From Dermacentor variabilis (Eukaryota > Arthropoda > Arachnida > Ixodida > Ixodidae): DNA of 64,000 bases. Within the stretch, counting starts at the first letter, position 1, and every line of letters begins with the position of its first letter. The notes beneath the pieces were generated by a model. That model ran no database searches. It was not told where the DNA came from and saw nothing but the letters and a program-made list of their open reading frames with translations. Shown here piece by piece: positions 34,164-45,700 of this stretch. Location of the stretch: the NCBI RefSeq assembly GCF_050947875.1, contig NC_134568.1, positions 219,665,673 through 219,729,672 on the forward strand, in the 5' to 3' direction. A program made the translations under genes and the position numbers.

Positions 34164-34832
34164 GCCTCTGTGTTAAATATAGTATCAAACAAAGAATATA
34201 TGGAAAAGTAACATTACGGCCAGTCGTGTGCTTTGTGCTCACGCGCATGTGTTTTTGGTATACCGCGTATATGCAAAGTAATTTTAAATGTAAAATTGAA
34301 AATCGCACTTCTCTGTGGGCTCCACCTACACAGTAGCGCCAGTGAAAGCAGCGCTTCACACATTATAATATGTTAAACAGAAGTTTAATAAAAAAAAGTC
34401 GCAGTTTAGCCCGAAAGGCGAAACATCGATTGCGATAGCAAATTAGTGGACAGCTATACGAAGTAAGGATAGTAGTATTATCTGCAGTACAAACTTGGAA
34501 ACATTCGCTTACTAACTCAACTAACAAGCATGGTGTCAGCGCGCATAAGCAAACATAAGCGCATCAAACTCGATGAGCTCGGACACTCGCTGTCAAAACG
34601 CTGGTGTGAGCAAGCGCAGCAGCAGCAGCGAGCGAAGTGACTGACCTTCGTGCGGTCTATCGCTTCAACGCAAGAGCGGCGAGAACACACCGCGCACAAA
34701 GGTATGAGCCGTCGGCAGATCCCTTTCAAGATGCGGCGCTCGTGACCGCGCGCGGCCGTGCCAAGTACGCACTTCGCGGAGTCGAAGCTGCCCCCTTTCC
34801 CTCCCGCACTGCCTCCCCGCTATCCTCCATAT

Positions 34833-36233
34833 TGGGGGCAAGGAGTTACGGAGTCGCCATCTGTTGGAAGCGCCTCCCTTGCGTAGTATGAGGGATCACG
34901 CGGCGCGCTCCTCATAGGTTTCGCTTACGGCGCTCAATAAAAACACCACGTGGCAGCCCTCCTGGACATTTATGTAGGTACTCTCAAAACGAGGGAAGTT
35001 TTTGACTGTCGATATGATAATCTTGGGCAAACTGAAGGCACAGAATCATTTACAGACGCTGTCTCTTTACCGAATACGTACAGTGAACGCCACTACGCGC
35101 GGTCGCCGCGATGGAGTCTCCCGAACCAGCTTCTTGCGTGTAAGGTAGGCATACGCTGAAAGTAAACTATGTGAAATATACTCTTATAGTGGGTTTTCTG
35201 TGTAAACAAATGGGGCATAAGAGAATGAAGCCTCATTGCAGTGATCGCACGGGTTCGCAGCGACCGACTGCGTGTCTGCATGCATGTCCGCGCACAATGT
35301 TTTGCTTTCGCTGTGAGCGCGTTTTCGCACCGTGCCGTGAGCTTTAGGCCGCAGCATATGAGAATATATTTGACAGTCCACTACAACCATTGTTGCGTAG
35401 ATGCTATCAGAACTGTTCAAAAATAATTTCGTTATAGAGACTTCGACGCCTACGGCGACTGAGATTCAACCTTTTTTTGTCTTCTAAATTCTTTGACAGT
35501 TCAATATTATTTCTCAAGTTGCGTCGCACTGTATGTTTATCGGTCTTCTCAGCGTGCGATTTCTATCTGCTTCTTTTTTTGTAATCCAGTGCATTAATTC
35601 ATAACACAAACATGACCATATGCCATGCCTTTCTTTAATGTGCGTCTTACCGCTCCCTTTCTGTTCCAGTGAACTTGCCAGTACCTAGCATAAACAAGTT
35701 CATAGGCCAAACCGTCCTGACATTAGCCGGGCAACGATCGCGGGCGAGCGTCTCAGTGCGCGTTTTCTGCTACTCACCGAACATCGCGCAGTCCCGACGC
35801 CGTAGCAGAAATCTTCCTCGCCTGTGTGCCTGGTGCATACCCGAGTTGTAGCCGATGGCTGTCTGCCGGTTCTAAGTTTCGCCAGTCAAGCTTCACGCAG
35901 CTCCTTGCCCTCCGGCTACGTGTGAATAAGGCTGACACCGCGCTCTGTTGCGTACGTCCGGTACTGCGGCACCGAGCAGTAGCCTACCATGCTGCACACC
36001 TCCAAAGGCAGCCACTGCCTATTATAGTATTTTCAAAAGCTGTCAAGCAGACACCAAGGCGGTAAAGCCTCACGACCTAATCAGAACCGCAGCGCAGCTG
36101 GGACTTAAACTTTCGTTTTCAGCTCGCTTCGGCGCTTCCGAAGCAGCCGACGCGGCAGCTGTGTCCACGTGATCCCTCATGCCACGTCACGCCGACGGTG
36201 ACGCCAGCTTTCCAGTGGTGGAGCTCACCCCCA
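34833..36233. mobile_element. 1.4-kb TIR-like element C nested in B3
   Basis: The ends pair as TGGGGGCAAGGAG and CTCACCCCCA. A second inverted pair, ATGAGGGATCACG at 34888 and CGTGATCCCTCAT at 36168, lies about 65 bp in from each end. ATAT occurs immediately outside both ends (34829-34832, 36234-36237) and may be a 4-bp target duplication. Open frames inside, including one from 35669, have no recognised motif. The sequence from about 35850 resembles a repeat I recall from ticks. Confidence 0.6.
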
Positions 36234-36319
36234 ATATGACGCGCGAGACTGAGCCGCAATCGTCAGTTCTCCTTGCACCCGGTCGCGAAATGCGCAGTTG
36301 CTGCCGGAGCACAGCGCTG

Positions 36320-37390
36320 TTAGTGTTGGTAATATCAATGAATAAGTAATCGATTAATCGAGTTAATGTATCCCGCAAAACGATTAATCTTCATCGATGC
36401 CTAGCTTTCATTTAATCGACTTAATCGATTAGACCTGTCTAATTAATCGTTTTCGAGAGTTTGACAGGAGTGGCGCGAAAATTTTGAAATCATACTGGAA
36501 TGGCGGCGCAGGGGCAGTGACTGTGAAGCTGCGGTAGAACGACTGTTCTTTCGAGTCTTGAGTGATGTCGAGTCGAGCGCTTCCTCCCCCCCCCCCCTCC
36601 GCACACGCCATCACGCCGCCCGAAGCCGGAGGCTTGAAATACCTTCGCAATTCAAGCCATACTATAGCAACCCAGTCGTTGATCGTCGTGCCACTTCCAG
36701 TGCACAAAAGACGTGGCACAGCATGCGCGCCGGTTTGGAGCATGTATTTGACATAGCAACGTGGTTCGTGTAGATTCCAGCAAATCTATAGCGTCCAAGC
36801 GTCTATTCTTGCACGCTGGTTGCGTGTCCATTCAAAGAAGGTGTCGGTTTCAAACAAATAGCCCAGCCAATTGACATTCCTTCGCTCTGTAGAAAAGAGC
36901 ATGTGGTTTAAAATTCTACACCAGTAATTTTCTTTCGCCTGTGCATATCACGATTCCTTGTATATTTCAGTTGGACTTCCCCTTTCACTTTTGCCATTTT
37001 CCTTATTTCTTGTTTAAATGTACAGTACAGGGATTTACTAGAGCCATATATCTTATTTAATTGTGCACTAAGTGCCATTTTGTGACGTATATTTTTTATC
37101 GTTTCAAAGGCCACTAGTGCCAGCTGTATTTAATCCCTAACAATTTAAAGATTATCCTTTGTCAAGCGTTTATACACTTGTGTGTTAAACTTGGTCCCAC
37201 CTGTCAAACAATAAAATAGGATCCCACAAAAGTAGATAACCGCTCTTCGACCTTTTCAGAAGTGCCGTGCAAAAATTTCGATTAATCAATTAATCGATGA
37301 AAAACCCTGCATCGACAGCGATTAATCGGTTAAAGGCTAAAATGATGAGCGATTAATCATTAACCGAATAAAAAATGAATCGACCACTCC
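36320..37390. mobile_element. 1.07-kb element D with ATCGATTAATCG-rich ends nested in B3
   Basis: The left end reads TAGTGTTGGTAATATCAATG and then TAATCGATTAATCGAG. The right end complement reads AGGAGTGGTCGATTCAT, then GGTTAATGATTAATCGC. Flanks CAGCGCTG and CAACGCCG could be a decayed 8-bp duplication. TAGTGTTGG-like ends and 8-bp sites are seen in hAT transposons, so a non-autonomous hAT is a guess. No transposase was found. Confidence 0.5.
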
Positions 37391-37805
37391 TCAACGCCGC
37401 CCCCATTACTCCCTTCCACCCACGCGCGACGGAAGACGGTGCGTTTGCTTTCCGCTTTCTTCCTTCGCGTGCGCCAGATTGAGTCGCTATCGCCGGCTTC
37501 CCTCGCATGCTTTCACTCGCACATACAGCATACGACGCGCGGCGACGGTGTTATCGCCCTTGGAGTTTATACGGAACATCGCGGCAAGAGCGACGACAAA
37601 AATGCGCCTGGAGTGTCCGCATAATTGCCATTGTAATAACAACTTCCTATAAGCTCAAAAGCGGACATCATTTGGAGTCATTTCTCGTCCTAGACGTGCG
37701 ATGCTTTTGTATGACCGTAAAATGCGCTCGCATGCTTTGTGCTGTTGAATTACTTCTGCGTGGTATACAAAAACCTAAGTGAATCCTCTTTGCTTGTAAC
37801 TGCAG

Positions 37806-37899
37806 CTTCACTTTCGTTGCTACGTCGAACATGCTTGGAACAGCTCGTGGTACTGTGCCGTGGACGACATCGAGGTTTACGCATGCGGGGACCAGAAAG
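37806..37899 (+). CDS. MAM gene exon 7: MAM-2 C-terminal end
   Basis: Closes MAM-2: LHFRCYVEHAWNSSWYCAVD, then DIEVYACGDQK, with the VDDIEV strand and final cysteine. It carries two further cysteines (FRC and WYC) that the other modules lack and that could form an extra disulfide. The acceptor is AACTGCAG and the donor AAAG|GTTAGA. 94 bp, phase 0 in, phase 1 out. MAM-2 totals 181 codons. Confidence 0.93.
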
Positions 37900-38139
37900 G
37901 TTAGACCATTAGCGGAAGTTTGCTGTGAGTATACACATTCGCCTAATGTTTAATCATTTGCGTTGCTTTTAAGCATTGAAATTAACGCTGCAATTCATCT
38001 CACTATTGTAAGTATACCCCACACCCTGTCTTAGGCCTACCCTGGTATTGTGATATTTTTTTTTTTTCATGAAGGGAGTAGCTGATTGCTGGCGCTGAGC
38101 TGTGCGCTGCCAGTCACCAGAGAAATATTCTCAACGCAG

Positions 38140-38295
38140 GAAAGGGAATCAGTTGCGACTTCGACAGTGGTCATCTGTGTAACTGGACGGATTCGCCGGA
38201 GCCGTCGGGCGCCGCTGGCCAATGGAGATTGAGTGACCTCCACTGGGGGGAGCCGCACTTTCCCGATCGAGACCACACCCGCGGCACGTCTGAAG
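38140..38295 (+). CDS. MAM gene exon 8: MAM-3 N-terminal part
   Basis: Opens MAM-3 only 240 bp after exon 7: GKGISCDFDSGHLCNWTDSP, then GQWRLSDLHWGE and RDHTRGTSEG. All early landmarks are present (CDF...CNW, W, DHT). The acceptor is CTCAACGCAG and the donor GAAG|GTGCGA. 156 bp, phase 1 on both sides. Good MAM-family match and one of the clearest exons here. Confidence 0.94.
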
Positions 38296-38474
38296 GTGCG
38301 ATGCCTTGGCGCTTTAGCAACCCAGATTTTCCTAACGCTTCGCAGTACAGAAGTGGCAGCGTTGTGTTGCTCAGATTGTACTTCTGTGCAGCCACCATGG
38401 TGGCTGTACGCATGTTTAGAGCGCGGGAACTGCGATTAGCTGTTCATTAAGAGCATTCTGCCAGAGGAACACCT

Positions 38475-38621
38475 GAGGCTGAATACGCAAAGCATTTTGT
38501 TCGTAAGTGCGCTTTGCCATTGGCCGGTCGCCTTCGCTGATAATATGTCCAGAATCACGATTGGTTGGTATTTGATATTATGAACAGTTCTAGCGTGAGA
38601 GCTTTTTGTGAACACGGGCCC
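38475..38621. repeat. Family E short TIR repeat
   Basis: Opens GAGGCTGAATACGCAAAGC, closes TTTTTGTGAACACGGGCCC. 147 bp, best-preserved E copy together with 19048. Confidence 0.7.
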
Positions 38622-38722
38622 TGGTTCGAGACGTATACTGCTTCTGTTCCGCATGAGCCTGAGCTGTAATACGGGCGGGATCCCGCTGTTCGTGCATCTC
38701 GCTTTTCATGGCTTAGCGTATA

Positions 38723-38993
38723 CACTCTAAGAAAAGTTTACACCCTTCGGGGTGTATATTTGCCACACAACGATAATCGTCATCTGTCCTGCCCGCATTT
38801 CTTTTCTTGAAAACGCTGCGTTCGTTACTTTCCTGTCGAGAATGATATGTCATGCTGATAACGCGCATGCCGTTCATTACTGGAAAGTACCGGGCTCGCC
38901 GCGTTAAAGAAAGGAAATGCGGACAAGACAGGTGACGATTATGGTTGTTTTTTTAAATATACACCCCAAGGGGTGTAAACGTTTCTTAGACTG
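38723..38993. mobile_element. 271-bp MITE with ~80-bp TIRs and TA target site
   Basis: The left arm starts CACTCTAAGAAAAGTTTACA and the right arm complement starts CAGTCTAAGAAACGTTTACA. Pairing continues through ATAATCGTCA and CCGCATTTC for about 80 bp. TA lies at both ends (38721-38722, 38994-38995). The TA site and end sequence suit a Tc1/mariner-mobilised MITE. Confidence 0.82.
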
Positions 38994-39365
38994 TAGTATA
39001 TCGCCCAAGCTTATTAGATAGCCTATACCGCACGGGAAGGCAAGCTAGCACCGGCTAGGCAGCCACTAGAAGGGCTGGAAGTATACGTGCTTTATTGCGT
39101 TCGCGTCCTACCATTCGCCGCTGCGACCGCCACCTTTGCCGGGCTGGCTCGCTTGGCAGCGCGTGCGCAATATGCAAAGCCATCTCGAACCAGCGGTGCC
39201 AATGGCAAAGGGCGCTGACGCACTCGCGGACAGTTGGCCTACCACTGCCGCGCTGTAGGTAAGTGCTTTCGGACTGTACATGCGGCCTAGGCAGAGATAA
39301 CCGTTCTTGCGCTTGTGTTTAATCAAAACTTTGTACAGGTTCACTTAAAGAACTTTGAGATCCTA

Positions 39366-39525
39366 GGCTGCGATGTTGTAGCGATGCCTTTTCCGATGAT
39401 AATGCCTCTTCACGCGTCGTCAGTGGTCAGAGCGACGCCCCGCCGGGGTCATCAACGGGATTAGCAGGTAGTGAGTGGTGGATGATAAGAGTGGCATAGA
39501 ATAGAGCGGAAGCATCGCTACAAAA
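39366..39525. repeat. Short repeat with TGTAGCGATGCC ends, copy 1
   Basis: Starts TGTAGCGATGCCTTTTCCG and ends GGAAGCATCGCTACAA, so the ends are inverted. It holds AGAGCGACGC and GGCATAGAATAGAGC, shared with the next copy. Confidence 0.55.
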
Positions 39526-39639
39526 TAGCTGCCCTAGAGTGAATACCTTCTTTATGCGCCCATGTTCACTCCAGCCTGTTTTCGTCTTCCTATCTTCCCA
39601 TCCCCCTTTAGGTATGGAGTAGCAGCCTGGGCGGCGCTT

Positions 39640-39800
39640 TGTAGCGGTGCCTTTTCCGTTACTATGCCGTTTCGCACTTTTCGCTCTTTGTCATGAGGGT
39701 TAAGAGCGACGCTCGGTCCGCGTTATCAATTGGATCAGACGGCTGTGAGCAGAGAATAGTAAGAGTTGCATAGAATCGAGCGCAAGACATCGCTACAATG
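39640..39800. repeat. Short repeat with TGTAGCGATGCC ends, copy 2
   Basis: Starts TGTAGCGGTGCCTTTTCCG and ends AAGACATCGCTACAA; the body matches copy 1 with many changes. Same orientation, about 275 bp downstream. Confidence 0.55.
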
Positions 39801-39886
39801 TTGCGGCTATGCAGGAGGCCCCGAGTTTCTCGTTCGCGTGAGTTGCTCGATGGCAGTCAGTGCACCACGCACCACTGCAGCACGCG

Positions 39887-39984
39887 CAGCGGTGCGCGTG
39901 GTGCAGTTTGCACCGTCATCGCCCGCGCCGCGCGGGCCAATCTACCTTACGATGACGGTGCAAACTGCACCACGCGCACCGCTG
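39887..39984. repeat. Perfect 35-bp inverted repeat
   Basis: CAGCGGTGCGCGTGGTGCAG and onward at 39887-39921 is matched without mismatch by its complement at 39950-39984, with a 28-bp GC-rich spacer. It can form a stable hairpin. Cause unknown. Confidence 0.85.
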
Positions 39985-40396
39985 TTCGCGCCGACAGCAC
40001 TTGTGGTTTCGGCGATCTGAGTGACAAGACTCGCCGTATGAACTGCAAACTTTAGCTTCTGTTGTCTTTTATTTTTGTTTTTCACCTTTCGAATGTAAGA
40101 ACCAGATCACAGGCGAAAATATTTCACAATTGGAGGATCGCGCGGTGCGGCCAAATCGGCAAATGCGTTCCTGTCAATGGTGATGACTGGACGGCGCGCG
40201 CTGTATCTTCACTTATGCTTGGGCCACGCGCTCCGCTGTTCAAGTTTCATTTTACGCTGATAGTACATGTGACGCCTGCGGCAGAAAGGATGATTCACAT
40301 CCGCCGCCAAGGCCGTGAGGGGTGGCGCTGGCTAGTACTCCCCAATGTCAGTTCTAGTAGATAAACATAAATAAACCTGAAAGTTGATGGAAGAAC

Positions 40397-40703
<307 letters not shown>

Positions 40704-40796
40704 CCGCCTTGTGTCTGTGGTTAAGACTGACAATAACAATAAAAATTGCCACTGTTTCCAAACTTGTCAAAAAATCTGTGTGTGGTCGTATTGCAG

Positions 40797-40935
40797 GAGG
40801 CTTCGTGTACGCTGAAAACAAGGATCAAAAGTCCGTGGTGAAGGCAGTCCTCATCAGCTCTACATGGGACGCCAGCTGGGTGGGAGGCGCCTGCCTCATA
40901 TTTTGGCACTTCGCTGTCTTCAACCGGCCTGGAAG
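40797..40935 (+). CDS. MAM gene exon 9: MAM-3 core, first part
   Basis: Reads [20 protein letters not shown], then [20 protein letters not shown] and VFNRPG, with the third cysteine in ACLIFWHF. The acceptor is GTATTGCAG and the donor GGAAG|GTGCGG. 139 bp, phase 1 in, phase 2 out. The phase-2 exit is unusual in this gene but is met exactly by the phase-2 entry of the exon at 44516. The frame also stays open past the donor for some distance, so an alternative longer exon cannot be excluded from sequence alone. Confidence 0.85.
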
Positions 40936-41129
40936 GTGCGGCACGTTGTGTTGGTCAGCGCGCCTTTGTTTGCCTTTGTTTGCTGGGCCAACTGCCGGTC
41001 AATGCTCTCCAACCACGTCGCCGTTGCCTGCGTTACTGCCGTCTGTCATTGCTGGAGTGAACAAGTACGAACGTGTTGGCCCCGGAGAACAGTGCCGGTT
41101 AGTCGTGGTCATGCGAGTAAAGCGGTAAA

Positions 41130-42050
41130 ACACTGTCGTAATTTTATTTCAGCAAAATATACTGTCATTAAGCTTCAAACAAGCTTCGAAACGTATTACG
41201 TCGTTATTTCCAACAAGGCGCACGCGAACAATTACCTAACGTTGTTTATCATGCTTATTAAGCACATCGCTGTTTACGTCAAGCTTTATCTCATCAAGTG
41301 TCAGAAATGTCATGAAATGTTCCTACGAACAAGTTCTATATGAAATAAAAGGAACATATCAGCTACAATCAGCAGGAAAACGGCACTTCAAGTATTTGAT
41401 CAACTGAGAGGACGAAGCAATCCACCAGAAAAGAAAAAATAATGCTCCATTACACTCTGCCAAGACATATTTTCATTACGATATCGTTGCACTTACGTGC
41501 ACATAATATCATCTACCCTAGCGCTGGCCGATAAAACTGGCAACTGCCGAAATCTCTAGAGCAGCTCTTCTGGAGTGCGCTCGTTCCCCGGGCCTAGCAA
41601 TGTTTGGTACCTTATAGCTGACCCATTATGTCTCATTAAGTGCTAATACCATATTACATTAATGCTGTTTGTAGTAGGCTTAGCTCATCGTCACTGCGTG
41701 AGATCAAAATTCGAGTGCACAATATTACCTACTGGTGGACAAACGAACGGAACAAAGGAGCATTTAAAAAATAGAATTATTAAACATGTTGCTCGAACAT
41801 ATTCCTATATTAGTGGAGCGTATCTAGCTTTCTCAGAAAAAGAATACACTAAATATTACGACTTATGAGGACGTTAAGCAAAAATACATTTAACCGCTTG
41901 AGTAACGAATTACGATGCACTGTCAATAAATGTGCCAATGTCACATAATTTTATTTCAAGGTGCTGCATGGAGGCTCTATTGAAGGAAAGCAAAGGTGGT
42001 TGGAAGATCATTGCTGCTTTTTCCAATGAGTACTCCCAATAACAGAAAAT
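41130..42050. other. AT-rich intron, nothing recognised
   Basis: Intron sequence without recognised repeats, motifs or conserved frames. Confidence 0.6.
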
Positions 42051-42052
42051 TA

Positions 42053-42688
42053 GGGGCCTTATAACGTAATACTATTCAAAAACGTCAAATTTACGTAACC
42101 GCCGACGCAAGCATCGGGCGGTGACCCGCAGCGTCGCCTGAACAGCCCACGCAAACGCTCTCCACGTTTACAGGAGGACACTTTTGTTCGTTTCAAAACG
42201 AATAACATTGCCTACATTGAGCGGTTTTTCTTATCTAACTGGCTGACAAGAGGCGAGGAGCGCGCTCAAGTGGAGAGGGTTCGATGGGGCCGAGCCAGCG
42301 TCTGCGATTGGTCCGCTTTCCCTTACTTAGCTTCCGGTAGCTTGTCTAAAATCGCGGCGGCGTGCAGCTGACAGTTAAAATTGCCTCTAAAACGGATCCT
42401 CAGCACAGTAGAGTTGGGAGAGCGATGTCGCATACGTGCCCAAAGGGTTCGATAACGTTGTACAGCCACGCAAGAAGTTTTCTTATACGCAAATAAACCC
42501 ATGTTCTCCGGCATGTGCGAGTATTCAGTGCCTGAGCGATCGGCGGCACCCATCTTCTATTCCGAAAGGAATAGAAGATGCGTGCTTGGGTGGATGGGTG
42601 GATTTCCGAAAAAGTTTTTGACCAATCGCGGAGGGCTGATTGCAGAATTGGAATAGAAAAGTTTGGAATAGCTTTACGTTATAGCCCC
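42053..42688 (+). mobile_element. Family A TIR element, copy A4, internally deleted
   Basis: Both family ends are present (GGGGCCTTATAACGTAATAC; the right end complement opens GGGGCTATAACGTAAAGC), but only 636 bp remain. Compared with A1, the part containing the two ACGTCGCGTGACA blocks is missing. Flanking bases TTA and TTG are possible decayed target duplications. Confidence 0.78.
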
Positions 42689-42689
42689 T

Positions 42690-44515
42690 TGATTTCTACT
42701 TGATGTATAGTCAGTAAGTTGCATTTCTTTCATAAAAATATTTTATTCTCCAGCCCATACCAAATGTACAAGATAAATATTGGCTGTAGGCATGACGAGG
42801 AACGAAAAACTGCTGCTTCACCAATGATGACGGAACGCGGCACATAAAAATCCCGCGAATGCTGTAGTACTCCAGTAAAGTGCTTATGTATAGCAGTTCT
42901 GCAGTTAGATGTGAAGTACAAACAGCGGGTAAGCAGAAAGACCAATTGGCCTGCTGCTTGATTTCCATGTTTCTTTTTTCCTTGCCTCTACTGAGCAGGA
43001 TTGGCAAAAAGAATTCGCCTCCACAAGGAGGACAGAACACCTGTCCTCTTTCTTCGTCCCCGTCATTTCTCAAGCACTTTACGCCTGCATCTACGAGTCC
43101 AAAAATGTGGACACCGTGACTTTGGGGGTTAATAATCTCAGATCTATAGATTAAGTCACATTTGCAAAGCTTTACTGCAGCTGCCTTCTGCCGCTACAAT
43201 CTAAACATTTCGCATGACTAAACCGTGTACCATATAGCAATAAACAAAAAATAAAAATAAATGAGCACCAGTATTACTATCTCAGTATGTGTTCTTGTGA
43301 TATGCGGTGAACCTTGAAATAGCTATTTGCGAAGCGCCCCATTTGCGAAGTTGGCTACACCAATATGTACGCTTTGATTTAACTGTTGGAAGGCCTATAT
43401 ATTTAGTAACTCAGCAGATAGATAGATATCAGGTAGGTCTACATGTTTTATAACTCAGGATGCTGGCTTTGTCGCTACTATTCCCAAGTGCGAATCACGA
43501 AGTCATGTACTGGTTAGAGGGCGGTTCTAATTATTATTGCGAAGCGATGAAAAAAAAGCATGTGCGCCCATTCTCATGAATTTGTGGGTGGCCGTTACAA
43601 TCCGAAGGTTCGGAAATACGAAATCAAAGCGCTACTAATGACACATTCGGGTGGTCGCTTCAGATTGCTCCGGCAGCACTTCAAAGGTCGTTTAGACAGC
43701 AACTAAGCTATACTGCCAGCGTGAATGGGCTCGAATGTCGATAATGATATCTGATAAGCGCTATTTGCCCACGTGCGTAATACAGCTATAAAGCAACTTT
43801 CCATGTCCTTAGTACCTCTGCCCAGAACCCACTGAAGCGACCAGTCGAATGTGCCATTATATGCAGCGCCCCATTTTTTTTTGTCACATGGGAGAGACAA
43901 GGGAAAGAAACGTTAAAAATAATTGTTTCGATCACGTTCCTAAGCATGATTAAAGATATTTCCTGTATATTGCATCTATTTGTGTGCGCTGCGCAACAGG
44001 ACTGCGATCCGCAATAGAGCTCAGTCGTGCGAAAGTTGTTGATTTCCGCCACACTGCGATGTCTAAGTTTTGCGGCTGCGATAGGGGTTGCGTGGCGATC
44101 CCTACGTCATATAGCTTATGGTGCCGGCAAAACAGCCCTTTGGCGTACGGCGTCCTCCTGGCATCGGAGCACCATCAAAGGCAATCGCAACTGTAAGACT
44201 AATAAATGTTCTTGATACAGTGAAGAAATTCTGTAAAAGCACCTAAAATGAGAATTAATAAGAGTTTTTCGTGCGATGATTAAGCTCTGCTAGCAAACCA
44301 ATTATCGAGGCCACACAATTTAAGAAACGTCGGCAGAAATAATGGCAAACACATCACTGAACAGAATTCTCAGCCATTCCTGCCTGAAATATTGTTTGAA
44401 AAATGTTTTGGCGAAGGAAGTTTTGCTTACAAACAAGGAGGGAGCGTCCATCAGTATAACAAATTAGTAGACTAACTCCACTGTCCAATGCATCTTTTCT
44501 CCTGATCTCTCGTAG
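42690..44515. other. Intron, nothing recognised
   Basis: About 1.8 kb without a recognised gene or repeat. Open frames on the minus strand at 42711-43073 have no family resemblance that I can see. Confidence 0.55.
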
Positions 44516-44627
44516 CTGCAACCTGACCGCGTCGCCCATGTCGGGAGATCCCTGGTGGTCGAGCACGCATGAACTCGAGCGCGCATGGAAGCCGGAAGTC
44601 ATTCGAGTGTGGCTACCGTCTGACCAG
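44516..44627 (+). CDS. MAM gene exon 10: MAM-3 core, second part
   Basis: Reads CNLTASPMSGDPWWSSTHEL, then ERAWKPEVIRVWLPSDQ: the late-core W...W...V landmarks of MAM. The acceptor is ATCTCTCGTAG and the donor CAG|GTATTT. 112 bp, phase 2 in, phase 0 out. A joined codon with exon 9 gives serine before the cysteine. The NLT triplet is a possible N-glycosylation site. Confidence 0.9.
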
Positions 44628-45612
44628 GTATTTTTTGGTGACACCGTGATAATAATATTTCGCGTACTGTAGAGTGCACGCTTTATGAAGCACGAAACAT
44701 GGATAGAGATCATAAAGAGTTGGCGATTGAAGACTGAAATATAGCTTTACGACTAATCCCTTTGGGGAAAGGATTGCTCGTTAGACTTCGCTTACGACCC
44801 GAACTTGAGAGTAATATGGAAGGTCGTCTTTGAACATAAATTTTCGGAATTGCAGCTGGTCGTAAGATATTTAATATGCACGGAGAATTGCTATATTATT
44901 GCTATGATATTGGCTAAAGACTGATTTAACCCATTATACCTCTCCGCCATTAATCCTGCTATAGCGTCTCTCTTTTTCGTTTATAGATAATCCTGTCACT
45001 TTGGTATAAGACCGGAATCCGAAAATGGGAATTATGCTTTCGGCGCTTATCAACTGTGATGAAATTGCAGATATGGCTACTGAAATGTAGGATAATTCAA
45101 GGATGTGTCTAATTAAAAAAGGCGCTAAGGAAGCAGAACAAGAAGAATCGAGAAACAAGTCAGTGTCCACATGAAAATAAATTTGCTCTCACAAATTCAT
45201 GTGATGACGCGTAGCGTGTCTGTGCTTTTCTTTTTATTATTGCTATAAAAGAGATTCTACTTACAAACTAGTCAATATCAACGCTAACTGTATTTTGCGC
45301 AGAGACTTGTTGGGGGGAAAAAACCACCGAGGACATCGTGGGGACAGCATAAAAGGGAATAAATTTGCTGCCGTTATATGTTTTTGCGCATTCATCGAGG
45401 AGTCAAGGTCTGTTAACCGTTATTTTCTTATTTTACCCGTTAAAAGAAAACACCCAATGACCGGCTCATTGATTACAGTGCTGACATAGCACCAAAAACA
45501 GAGTTTTAAAACATGACTATTTTGCGAGTTGCAATACAGAGGTCCTAAGTTCTATGTAGTTTAGATTTCATGGTTAATGTTACTATTTGTTTCCCACCCT
45601 TTTTTTTTTCAG

Positions 45613-45700
45613 CACCAGTATAGATTGGAGGCTTCTCTGACCGACGCCTTGATTGCCGTTGACGATGTTACGCTGACGTTTGGTGCATGTCCTTCGGAAC
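45613..45700 (+). CDS. MAM gene exon 11: MAM-3 C-terminal end
   Basis: Closes MAM-3: HQYRLEASLTDALIAVDDVT, then LTFGACPSE, with the AVDDV strand and final GACP cysteine. The acceptor follows a long T run (TTTTTTTTTCAG), and the donor is GAAC|GTGAGT. 88 bp, phase 0 in, phase 1 out. MAM-3 totals 165 codons, the shortest of the four. Confidence 0.94.

Larger units (their letters stand above)
34397..37638 (+). repeat. Family B repeat, copy B3, carrying two insertions
   Basis: B sequence is present as 34397-34832, about 36238-36319 and about 37390-37638. Together these are about 765 bp, close to the uninterrupted 765-bp B4. It opens AAAGTCGCAGTTTAGCCCG and AAAGGCGAAAC and closes GCGCCTGGAGTGTCCGCATA. 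The gaps are filled by two unrelated elements (34833-36233 and 36320-37390). Confidence 0.72.

Noticed and set aside
35669..35851. Possible extra exon with a TTCTGTTCCAG acceptor between MAM-2 exons
   Set aside because: Exons at 33406 and 37806 already join in phase 0; the frame has no MAM feature and lies inside element C.
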